Shown: piece after piece, positions 7,593 to 14,539 of the stretch | Layout: every line of letters starts with the position of its first letter | Position numbering within the stretch: the stretch's first letter is position 1 | NCBI GenBank assembly: GCA_964638245.1 | Contig: CAZWZG010000065.1 | Location: forward strand, 1-15,954 | From: CAZWZG01 sp964638245 | GTDB taxonomy: Bacteria; Pseudomonadota; Alphaproteobacteria; Rhodobacterales; Rhodobacteraceae | DNA: 15,954 nt | Direction of reading: 5' to 3' | Position numbers and translations under genes: made by a program | The notes under the pieces: generated by a model | Seen by the model: the letters and a program-made list of their open reading frames with translations, nothing else | Database searches by the model: none | What the model was told of the DNA's origin: nothing

Positions 7593-7913
7593 ATGCTCGG
7601 CCCCGTTTGTGAAACCGGTCTGGCGATGTCAGACCGGAACGGGGTGGAAATCGCCTACTGCCCGTCTTGAAAGGGCGTGTGACTGGATCGTGGCGAGCTT
7701 GACAAGATCATCGAGCGGTCCTTGGAGCAGTCCGCGCCGCCACCGCCACCATCGCGAAGCCGTGATGAGCGCTCCGGCGGTCTGATGGGACCGGCCTCTT
7801 CGCTGCTCGGTGGTGATGATGATCGCCACCATCGACACAACGATGGCCGCTACGACGACGATTACGGCAAGCGTCGCCGCAAGACGTCGATATTCTCGGA
7901 GTTCTTTGACTGA
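7593..7913 (+). pseudogene. zf-TFIIB zinc-ribbon protein, broken by two in-frame TGA codons
   Basis: Read straight through in one frame, 7593-7913 gives the zf-TFIIB (PF13453-type) pattern: MLGPVC, MSDRNGVEIAYCPS, TGA (7668-7670), KGV, TGA (7680-7682), then LDRGELDKIIERSLEQ and a Pro/His/Asp-rich tail ending in FSEFFD. The family normally reads CPVC...YCPxCxGVWLDRGELDKI. So the first TGA replaces the fourth zinc Cys (TGC>TGA) and the second replaces the conserved Trp (TGG>TGA). In addition, the first Cys is now Gly (GPVC). Two of four zinc ligands are lost. A restart at CTG 7683, with AAAGGG 7 nt upstream, could at most make the tail. Function in the family is unknown. Confidence 0.85.
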
Positions 7914-7923
7914 TCACGACCTT

Positions 7924-7949
7924 GCGCCGCCTTAACCCAAAGGCGGCGC
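7924..7949. terminator. Perfect 10-bp stem-loop between convergent genes
   Basis: GCGCCGCCTT (7924-7933) pairs perfectly with AAGGCGGCGC (7940-7949) across a 6-nt loop. It sits between the decayed zinc-ribbon gene and the 3' end of the Na+/H+ antiporter, and it contains the antiporter's TAA stop (7934-7932). No U-tract follows on either strand, so it may serve as an mRNA 3'-end stabiliser or Rho-assisted end rather than a classical intrinsic terminator. Confidence 0.6.
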
Positions 7950-10448
7950 ATCCTGTGTGAAATCCGAAGGGAGTTCGATTCCACGTTTCGCCGCGCTGGT
8001 TGTGACAGCCTCTCGCAGGGTAATGCTGTTCGCGAGCAACCGACGGAACCGGACTTCATCGAGGACTAGCAAGATTGACGGGGCGATGGCCCTGGCTTCG
8101 GTGCGGAATGGCTTTCGCGTCAGGATTGCCATCTGGCCGAACATTTCGCCCCGGCCCAACCGCCAGGACTGTCCAGCCCCTTTCAACTCGATTGCCCCAA
8201 GCGCGATGAAATAGACACTTTTCGGAGGGTTGTTTCGGGAGACAATCACGTCTCCCGCATCGAAGAAGGCCGTGCGAAGTGCGCGGAGGAGCTTCTTCTG
8301 CTCGGCACTGCCCAGTTCGTCGAAGATGGGAAATTGCCGGAGCAACTCTACCTTCTGCACCGCGATATCAAGCTTCGGCCTGCCTTCCAGGGCATCCCGT
8401 CGGCGTCCAACATCCTGCATCAGCGACGTGAACAACTCTGCACCGATCAATCCGTCATCACGCATGGTTGTGTACTCACGTACCTCCAATCTGAGTGCTG
8501 TACGGCGGATGAAGCGTCTCTCCAACTCATCGGCGTATCCGGGGTACTGGAGCCTTAGCCCTTCGAGCGCGGTGTCAACGGCCTCTACCCGGCGCGCGAG
8601 AAGTTCCTCCAGAAGATCGGCGACGCGGCGCCCGTGGATTCTGCGAATACGGTTTCTGATGAAATCGTCGAGATCCCGAAGGATCTGCTTCTGCGAAAGC
8701 AAGAACTCGAACCGGTCCGCTGTCATCCGTGCAAGCAACGCGGAAGAGCGCAGTTTGTTGTGAAACCAAAGCCCAAGCCTGAAAGTGCTTCCATATGTCA
8801 GGCTCTGCTGCCCTGCCTGCTGATATCCGATGCGCCCATCGGTGCGGGTGGCTTCAATCAGTCGGTCCGCGGCGGACAAGAGCTGCTCGCCCATGTTTGT
8901 CGAGATGGTCCAGTCCCGCATCGCGTTCAGGATGGCATCGCGTTCGGCTGCGGCAAGGGCAATCAGTCCCAGTGTGATGCGGTCGCGATCCAGAATATCA
9001 GCGCTGTCCTCCGCCGCTTTTACAGCTTTCTCCAGCCGGTCACCAAAGCTCTGGGCCTCTGATCGCACGATGTCATGAGTTAGGTCGTAATTCCGGGAGG
9101 TTTCCGCGACATCCTCGCGGACGGTTTGCAGCGCCACGGCTACGACCTGCCGCGACAGCGCTTCGTCGATGGGGGACAGGCGGTCAACTCCAAGCCAGCG
9201 AATGACGACACGTAGCGTCGTTCCTTGCACGATGAGCGTGAACAGGACGTATCCTGTCGCCAGTATCCCGACCAACCGTTTGACCTCCAACGGGATTCGC
9301 AGGCTTTCGGTGACAGCCAGGGCGAGTGCAAGCGTGATGGCGCCGCGCAAACCACCCCAAAGAATCGCCGTACGAAAGGAGCGCTCGACCGCCGGAGAGA
9401 GACGCAGGCGGCAGAGCACAGGTAGCAAGCCGAAAAGGACCACCGAGCGCGCGGCTGTCGCTGCGACGATGACGACGAGCAGGAGCGAGACATCGGAGAT
9501 GCGAATGCCTTCCAACATCCGTGGGATGAAGAGAGCTGCAAGAATGAAGACCAGCGACCCCGCCCAATGGGCGAGAAGATCCCAAATCTCGCGCAGGTTG
9601 GCCCATGACACAGGCGACAGGCGTCCAGGCCCCATGAAATTCAGTGTCAGCCCCGCCGTCACGACCGCGATCACGCCAGACGCGCCCACCGTCTGCTCCG
9701 CCACGATGTATGCAAGATACGGCAAAGCCACCGAAACCGAAATCTGCGCCCGGTCGTAGGTGCCGAAGCTAGCCATGATCCAGATGGCAACGCGCGCAAT
9801 AAGCCAGCCTGTAAGTGCCCCGCCCAACATAAGTACGGGGAACCGTGCCAGGGCACTCTCCAGGTCCGGATCAGGGACGCCGAGTGTCACGAAGCCAATG
9901 AACAGACCAAACAACGCGATCGCCGCCGCGTCGTTGAGAAGGCTTTCTCCCTCGATGATGCGTACAAGGCGGCGCGGCGCCGCGATGGATCGAAAAATGC
10001 TCACGACGGCCGATGGATCGGTGGTAGAAACGATAGCCCCTATGAGCAGACAGGCCGCCAATGGAAGGGCACTCACCCAAGACAGGGCATAACCCACGAA
10101 TAGCGTGGCCACGACCACCGCGACGACCGCCATGACGAGAATGGGCACCCAATCGTCGATCATCCGGCGCAGATTCATGCCCAGTGTCGCCTGAAACAGA
10201 AGTGTCGGCAAAAAGAGGTATAGAAAGACGTTCGACCGGATCGGAAAGCCAAGTATTGCTTCCGCGACCGGGTTCAATGCGTCAGTAAGCTCCGTGCGTA
10301 GGAAGAACGCCGCACCGACACCGATGATGATGCCCAGCATGGCGAGAACAACCGTATAGGGCAGCCGCAGACGCGCCGCGAGCGGTTCGGCAAATCCGAT
10401 AATCGCAAAAAGCGAGACGATGACGGTTATGATGATCACGAAATCCAT
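7932..10448 (-). CDS. CPA1 Na+/H+ antiporter with C-terminal cyclic-nucleotide-binding domain
   Basis: An 838-residue inner-membrane protein. Residues 1 to about 420 are a CPA1 (NhaP/NHE-type) antiporter with about 12-13 helices, including TDPSAV (143-148, Asp144), EGESLLNDAAAIALF (166-180, Asn172-Asp173) and GGLRGAITLALAL. The acidic residues expected for Na+/H+ exchange are present. A long helical cytoplasmic region (about 430-700) follows, then a cNMP-binding fold (about 705-820) with VELLRQFPIFDEL at its start and a phosphate-binding cassette RGEMFGQMAILTRKPFRTEA. The normally acidic cassette residue (FGE) is Gln772 here, so ligand binding is uncertain. The architecture resembles plant SOS1 and sperm NHE proteins. 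No clear ribosome binding site precedes ATG 10448. Confidence 0.92.
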   Translation of the reverse strand: MDFVIIITVIVSLFAIIGFAEPLAARLRLPYTVVLAMLGIIIGVGAAFFLRTELTDALNPVAEAILGFPIRSNVFLYLFLPTLLFQATLGMNLRRMIDDWVPILVMAVVAVVVATLFVGYALSWVSALPLAACLLIGAIVSTTDPSAVVSIFRSIAAPRRLVRIIEGESLLNDAAAIALFGLFIGFVTLGVPDPDLESALARFPVLMLGGALTGWLIARVAIWIMASFGTYDRAQISVSVALPYLAYIVAEQTVGASGVIAVVTAGLTLNFMGPGRLSPVSWANLREIWDLLAHWAGSLVFILAALFIPRMLEGIRISDVSLLLVVIVAATAARSVVLFGLLPVLCRLRLSPAVERSFRTAILWGGLRGAITLALALAVTESLRIPLEVKRLVGILATGYVLFTLIVQGTTLRVVIRWLGVDRLSPIDEALSRQVVAVALQTVREDVAETSRNYDLTHDIVRSEAQSFGDRLEKAVKAAEDSADILDRDRITLGLIALAAAERDAILNAMRDWTISTNMGEQLLSAADRLIEATRTDGRIGYQQAGQQSLTYGSTFRLGLWFHNKLRSSALLARMTADRFEFLLSQKQILRDLDDFIRNRIRRIHGRRVADLLEELLARRVEAVDTALEGLRLQYPGYADELERRFIRRTALRLEVREYTTMRDDGLIGAELFTSLMQDVGRRRDALEGRPKLDIAVQKVELLRQFPIFDELGSAEQKKLLRALRTAFFDAGDVIVSRNNPPKSVYFIALGAIELKGAGQSWRLGRGEMFGQMAILTRKPFRTEARAIAPSILLVLDEVRFRRLLANSITLREAVTTSAAKRGIELPSDFTQDAPPLG

Positions 10449-10776
10449 ATGTACCGTCGAGGGTAGAGACCTCGGACCAGGACCTCAATTCAAGGCGCGG
10501 CAATTTGAGAGATTCTGCGGCGCTCTGCCTGAAAAATTACTGCAGGGTTATCGCATCGAAAACGGTCGCCTCCTTCATCGTGAGCGATCAAGCCAGAATC
10601 GTTGAATAGTCTTGTGCCATACACCCTTGGCAAAACGCTGTTTGATTTTGGCACGGTTTTGGCCGCCAACCCATGACCGGACATTCGCCATTCTGCGGCA
10701 ACTTGGTGGGTTTGAGCTCAAACCAAACCTTCGCTGCAGTGCTGCTGATTACGCAGATCACGTCCGCACCACCGCC
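10449..10776. other. 328-bp gene-free region at the right edge of the inserted block
   Basis: No credible gene is seen. It presumably carries the promoter of the Na+/H+ antiporter (leftward), but no convincing -35/-10 pair was found. From 10716 it is the tail of the duplicated asparaginase unit. A perfect 16-bp palindrome, GGTTTGAGCTCAAACC, occupies 10709-10724 exactly across the edge of the duplication. Confidence 0.6.
10709..10724. repeat. Perfect 16-bp palindrome at the duplication edge
   Basis: GGTTTGAGCTCAAACC is its own reverse complement. Only its right half (GCTCAAACC) is kept at the matching left position, 2623-2631. It may be an operator, or half of the downstream hairpin of an intergenic repeat. 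Confidence 0.6.
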
Positions 10777-11280
10777 CTAAGCCCCCAACCGCCCCGCGTT
10801 GAACTCCCCGGCCAGCGGGGTCTCGATGAACCGCTTTATCGCAGGCAGGCCCTCGACGCTGGCCAGCGCCAGGTGCAACTTGGCATAGGCCGCTTCCAGC
10901 ATCATGTCGCGCCCGTCAATCACCCCGTTGCGCACCAAGGGCGCGCTGGCGGCATAGGCTCCAAGCCTGGCACCCCCGAAAAGCGTCTCCGAAATCGCCA
11001 CAACCGGGATCCCGCGTTCGGCCGCCCGCACCAGCGCCGCCTCGATCGCTGGATCCGACGGGACCGTCCCGCTTCCAAAGACCCGCAGGATCACACCGTC
11101 GGCCTCCTCCATCGCCACCCGGATCGGGGCCGTGGACCCGCCCGGCGCGACCGGGACTACCGCGACCTCGGCTTGCCCAAAGGCATGGGCGCGCAGCACA
11201 TCCCCCTCCCGGCAGGGCGGGTGGTCTGTGGGACCCGCCTCGAACGCATCCAGATCGAACGAATGCCGCTTGCGCACCCG
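10716..11280. repeat. Right copy of the 565-bp direct repeat (inside the intact asparaginase unit)
   Basis: Partner of 2623-3187, at an offset of 8,093 bp with no gaps. The copy covers the 3' 504 bases of the complete asparaginase gene plus 61 bases of downstream DNA. Beyond 11280 the intact gene continues into its N-terminal half, whereas the left copy switches to unrelated sequence. Confidence 0.95.
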
Positions 11281-11739
11281 TGCCCCGTGCATGACCCGCC
11301 CCGCAAACGCGACCCAGACGCCCGGCTCCGCACTCAGTGCCGCATCGAGCGCGCCGTTCAGGTTCGTCATGCCATCGCTTTCCGGCTCTGTAAGCGGGAC
11401 CATCGCCCCAGTCAGCACAACCGGCACCGTCACCCCTTCAAGCGCCATCGTCAGCGCGGCGGCGGCAAATCCCATCGTGTCGGTGCCATGGGTGACGATG
11501 ACGGCTTCGGAATTGCCCGCCGCCGCGACAATCGCCTCCGCAATTCGGTTCCAGTCGGAAGGCGTCGCATTGGCGCTGTCGATCAACGGCGTAATTAACT
11601 GAATTTTAACGGAAATGTTTCGCGCGCGAAACATATCATGGGCGACGCTCTCCAGAATTCCGGCCTCCGGACGAAACCCGTTGTCGCCCCGCACCATGCC
11701 TATGGTACCACCGGTGTGGATGATCTGGACCCGCGCCAT
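10777..11739 (-). CDS. L-asparaginase
   Basis: It hydrolyses L-asparagine to aspartate and ammonia. The 320 residues have the two-domain asparaginase fold. The N-terminal domain carries HTGGTIG (8-14; Thr12 is the expected nucleophile) and THGTDTMG (83-90; Thr86-Asp87), followed by VVLTGAMVP (107-115). A C-terminal domain of about 130 residues follows. There is no signal peptide, so it is probably the cytoplasmic type. The start ATG 11739 fits the family, whose sequence begins just before the first motif. It is divergent from the HD phosphohydrolase across 110 bp. Its 3' half is duplicated at 2684-3187 with identical protein sequence, so the two copies have recombined recently or are recently duplicated. 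Confidence 0.93.
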   Translation of the reverse strand: MARVQIIHTGGTIGMVRGDNGFRPEAGILESVAHDMFRARNISVKIQLITPLIDSANATPSDWNRIAEAIVAAAGNSEAVIVTHGTDTMGFAAAALTMALEGVTVPVVLTGAMVPLTEPESDGMTNLNGALDAALSAEPGVWVAFAGRVMHGARVRKRHSFDLDAFEAGPTDHPPCREGDVLRAHAFGQAEVAVVPVAPGGSTAPIRVAMEEADGVILRVFGSGTVPSDPAIEAALVRAAERGIPVVAISETLFGGARLGAYAASAPLVRNGVIDGRDMMLEAAYAKLHLALASVEGLPAIKRFIETPLAGEFNAGRLGA

Positions 11740-11849
11740 ACCCCGTCATGTGACATCGGTCCCCCAAACACAATCAAGCTGTTCCGCGCGCCGTAAATTT
11801 GCCCTTATAGTGGGACCAACTGCGCGTCACCGGGCAAGGAGATCGGGAC

Positions 11850-12707
11850 ATGTTCAATCCAACCGCCGAAGTGGCCGCAGCGTTCGGCAAGCATCTGGGT
11901 GAAACCTATCTCCAGTATTTCGCGGGCCGCCGTGGCGAATACGCCGCCTATATCGAAGGTGGCGCGCGGATGGTGCTGGAGCGGCTCGGGAACTCGGACG
12001 CGCTTTATCACAATGCCGAGCACACGATGATGGTCACGCTGGTGGGCCAGCAGATCCTGCGCGGTCGGCTGGTGATGGAATCCGTGCAGCCCGAGGACTG
12101 GGTCCACTACATCATCGCGCTGCTCTGCCACGACGTGGGCTATTGCCGCGATATTCTGGCCGGCGACACCGAGCGGACGATGATCATCAACGAGGCGGGC
12201 GATACCGTGACGCCCCCGCGCGGCGCATCGGACGCGTTCCTGACCCCCTACCACGTCGACCGGGGCAAGATGTACGCTCTCGCGCGCTTCAAGGACACCG
12301 CCATCATCGACGAAGAGCGCATCGCGAAATCGATCGAGTTCACGCGCTTTCCCGTCCCTGACGACCCCGAATATCAGGACACCACAAGCGAGCACGCCCT
12401 AGTGCGCGCGGCCGACCTGATCGGGCAGATCGCGGACCCGTTTTATCACCGCAAGATCAACGGGCTTTATCACGAATTCCAGGAGACCGGTCTGGCCGAG
12501 CAGTTGGGCTACACCAATGCCATGGACGTCATGGAGCAGTTTCCGAACTTCTTCTGGTCACAGGTTCAGCCGCTGATCGGACCCGCCTTAGGTCACCTCG
12601 AACAGACCATGGAAGGCAAGCAGTGGGTCGCGCAGCTTTACAACCACGTGTTTCAGGTCGATCACCGGGCGAGTTGCTTGGGGCCCTTCCCGGGTCCAGC
12701 GTGCTGA
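11850..12707 (+). CDS. HD-domain metal-dependent phosphohydrolase
   Basis: A 285-residue soluble protein with an HD-type metal site. It has YHNAEHT (53-59, His54 and His58), LLCHDVGYC (91-99, His94-Asp95) and ALVRAADLIGQ (183-193, Asp189), in the H...HD...D order of the family, which hydrolyses phosphoester bonds of nucleotides or signalling nucleotides. The substrate is not predictable. AAGGAG (11836-11841) lies 8 nt before the ATG. The last 15 codons overlap the 3' end of the opposite-strand zinc-ribbon gene by 46 bp, and the C-terminal residues there look low in information. A TATAGT hexamer at 11806-11811 is a possible -10 element. Confidence 0.85.
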   Translation: MFNPTAEVAAAFGKHLGETYLQYFAGRRGEYAAYIEGGARMVLERLGNSDALYHNAEHTMMVTLVGQQILRGRLVMESVQPEDWVHYIIALLCHDVGYCRDILAGDTERTMIINEAGDTVTPPRGASDAFLTPYHVDRGKMYALARFKDTAIIDEERIAKSIEFTRFPVPDDPEYQDTTSEHALVRAADLIGQIADPFYHRKINGLYHEFQETGLAEQLGYTNAMDVMEQFPNFFWSQVQPLIGPALGHLEQTMEGKQWVAQLYNHVFQVDHRASCLGPFPGPAC

Positions 12708-12982
12708 AGCGCAAGCACTTCGGCCCGGGCCGGGCGCGGGCGTTTTGCGGGCGCTTGCATGAAGGCCGCGTCGTCTGTGAATGTCCGGTAGGTGCGTGCG
12801 CTCAAGGGTAGTTTGGCCCGGGTCAGATAGACGTCGAGCGGGACGTAGGTCGTCTCGTCAATCGACAAAAGATCAAACCAGAGCGCTTCGCATTCATAGC
12901 AAAGAAACACGTCGCGGTCGGTCGCGCCGATAAAGACACGTCGGACCCAGTCGCGGCCACAGCATGGGCATTCAATCTGCAT
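12662..12982 (-). CDS. Small zinc-ribbon protein, hypothetical
   Basis: A 106-residue protein from ATG 12982, preferred over an upstream TTG at 13015 because the family-like start MQIECPCCG follows at once and a G-rich stretch (GATGGGGGT) precedes it. Two knuckles, CPCC (about 5-8) and CYEC (about 28-31), predict one bound zinc. ECEALWFDLLSIDE follows, and the C-terminal 30 residues are basic (KRPRPARAE). The pattern resembles small zf-TFIIB-like or ribosome/RNA-linked zinc ribbons, but no named family is recognised. It converges on and overlaps the HD phosphohydrolase gene by 46 bp. Confidence 0.7.
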   Translation of the reverse strand: MQIECPCCGRDWVRRVFIGATDRDVFLCYECEALWFDLLSIDETTYVPLDVYLTRAKLPLSARTYRTFTDDAAFMQAPAKRPRPARAEVLALQHAGPGKGPKQLAR

Positions 12983-13060
12983 GTCGGACCCCCATCCGGA
13001 ATTTTGCTCCCCCAACCCTATGTCCGGTTAAGGTTAACGCAACCCTAAGGCGAAGCCTGT

Positions 13061-13077
13061 GGCGGCGCCTCGCCGCC
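13061..13077. other. GC-rich stem-loop in the divergent intergenic region
   Basis: GGCGGCG (13061-13067) and CGCCGCC (13071-13077) pair perfectly around CCT, with a further T-A pair outside. It lies between the divergent zinc-ribbon gene and the broken MFS gene, in the likely leader of the latter. Its role is unknown. Confidence 0.4.
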
Positions 13078-13150
13078 ATAAACCGCTGATTTCGGCCAAA
13101 AACCGCCAGAACGCCCTTGACGGCAGAGGCCCTGCACGAAATCTGGGCAG

Positions 13151-14359
13151 GTGTCTGACAACTCCTCTCCCGTAACGCCCCCCAAACCGGGGATCGAGTA
13201 CCTGATGATCGTGGCCTTCGTCATGGCCATCGGTGCGCTGGGGACGGACCTGATGCTGCCCGGCATGGGTCAGATCACCGAAACCTTTGGCATCGCGAAG
13301 TCGGACGGACACCTGATGGTGACGGTGTTCTTTTTCGGGATGGCGTTGGGGCAACTCGTCATGGGGCCCTTGTCCGATACGCTCGGGCGCAAGCGCGTGA
13401 TCCTCGGCGGATACGCCGTCTTTTGCGCCGCAACGATGGTCTCGGCCACGACATAGGACTGGACCGTAATGCTGCTTGCCCGCGCGGTGCAGGGCATCGC
13501 CGCGGCAGCCCCCCGGATCGTCATCATCGCCATGGTCCGCGACGAATACGCGGGCCGCTCTATGGCGCAGGTGATGTCCGTCGTAGGGGCGGTGTTCATC
13601 ACGGTCCCGATCTTTGCGCCCATGGTCGGCCAAGGGTTCCTTTTCTTGGGAGACTGGCGGGCGACCTTTGTCGGGCTTTGCGTCCTGGCCGCCGCGACCG
13701 CACTGTGATTCGCGTGGCGCTTGCCCGAAACCCTGTCGGTCGAGGCGCGCACACCGTTCCGCGCCGCAACCCTTTGGGCTGGGCTTCGCGAGGTGCTGAG
13801 CTCGCGCGTCGCGGTTGGCTATACCCTGGCCCAAGGGTTCGTTTTCGGCCTCTTGATCGCATATCTGGGCACCGCGCAGCAGACCTTTGAGGCCGTCTAC
13901 GGCGTGACAGAGCTTTTCGCGGTCTATTTCGGCCTCAGCGCAGCTTCGGTCGCGGTATCCTCCCTGCTGAACGGGGCCTTGGTGATGCGCCTTGGCATGC
14001 GACGGCTTTCGGTGATCGCTGGGGCCGGGCTGACGATCACAAGTGCCAGCTTCGCCGCCCTCCTCCTTTTCGAGCCCGCTCAACCGCTCTGGCTCTTCGT
14101 GGCATGGAACCTGACATGGTCATTCTTCGTGGGCATCCTGTTTATCAACCTCAACGCGCTCGCGATGGAGCCCATGGGCCATATCGCGGGCCTGGCGGCG
14201 GCCTTTATCGGCGCGCTGTCGACCTTCATGTCGCTCCCTTTGGCGTCATTGGTGGCCGAGCAGTTTGACGGCACGCTGCGCCCGCTGGCCATCGGCTTTA
14301 CCCTGCTCGCCTCATGCGGCTGGGCCTTGATCGTCTGGACCGACCGCAACGCCCGTTAA
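13151..14359 (+). pseudogene. Bcr/CflA-type drug-resistance MFS transporter, broken by two stops
   Basis: Read in one frame from GTG 13151 to TAA at 14357-14359, this is a complete MFS exporter of about 400 residues. Recognisable parts are GALGTDLMLPGMGQI (helix 1), MGPLSDTLGRKRVILGGY (the loop 2-3 motif), LLARAVQGIAAAAPRIVI and RLPETL (end of helix 6). The second half has six further helices. Two stops interrupt it: TAG at 13454-13456, before DWTVMLLARA, and TGA at 13706-13708, before FAWRLPETL. Both lie where Trp (TGG) is expected, so each is one G>A change. The frame is otherwise intact, so decay looks recent. No internal start would restore a working transporter. Confidence 0.88.
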
Positions 14360-14424
14360 GCGCGACGGTTATACCCCTAGCCAAATGCCGTGTTCTACGC
14401 TATCAGCGCCCTCATCTGAGACGT

Positions 14425-14515
14425 CGCGCCTTGGACCCCGGCGCGCACACATAGGATAAAGGGGTCGGCGGCAATGGGGCCGCCAATGAAACGGGAGACC
14501 CGGGATACGCCCGGG
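14425..14515 (+). promoter_or_regulatory. pnp leader with three consecutive hairpins
   Basis: Hairpin 1 is CGCGCC/GGCGCG (14425-14430 with 14440-14445). Hairpin 2 is GGCGGC/GCCGCC (14467-14472 with 14479-14484). Hairpin 3 is CCCGGG/CCCGGG (14499-14504 with 14510-14515). TTGGAC (14431-14436) and GATAAA (14455-14460) form a weak promoter-like pair 18 bp apart, which would put hairpins 2 and 3 in the mRNA leader. In E. coli a double-stranded pnp leader is cut by RNase III and PNPase for autoregulation. A similar role here is inference. Confidence 0.5.
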
Positions 14516-14539
14516 AGTGCTCCCAGCTAGGAAACACAC

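Larger units (their letters stand above)
3188..10715. other. Added 7.5-kb segment bracketed by the asparaginase direct repeat
   Basis: The block lies between the truncated and the complete asparaginase copies. Recombination between the repeats would remove one 8,093-bp unit and leave a single intact asparaginase next to the acetyltransferase gene. No integrase, transposase, tRNA or short target-site duplication is visible, so it is not a classical mobile element. The cargo is Na+/Ca2+ exchange, an MFS transporter, a pentapeptide-repeat protein, Bax inhibitor-1, a broken zinc ribbon and a Na+/H+ antiporter. Confidence 0.65.

Noticed and set aside
7668..7682. Selenocysteine insertion at the first TGA of the zf-TFIIB gene
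   Set aside because: A second TGA at a Trp position follows four codons later and another zinc Cys is already lost. Decay explains all three changes.
10649..10664. Sigma-54-like site TGGCACG-N4-TGGC
   Set aside because: The GG/GC spacing fits, but one core base differs and it points into the 3' end of the convergent asparaginase, with no gene to drive.
3188..10715. Transposon or integrative element with its own integrase
   Set aside because: No transposase, integrase, terminal inverted repeats, tRNA or short target duplication was seen. Only the asparaginase repeat marks the ends.
10612..11598. Long plus-strand frame across the intact asparaginase (and its copy at 2780-3244)
   Set aside because: It is an Arg/Pro/His-rich shadow of the minus-strand asparaginase, which has all catalytic motifs.
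13021..13040. GGTTAAGGTTAACG as a CtrA box
   Set aside because: The TTAA halves are too close together for the TTAA-N7-TTAA pattern, so a CtrA site is not supported.
13034..14083. 349-codon open frame on the minus strand across the broken MFS gene
   Set aside because: It has a low-complexity, charged composition with no domain. The plus strand holds a clear MFS sequence in one frame.
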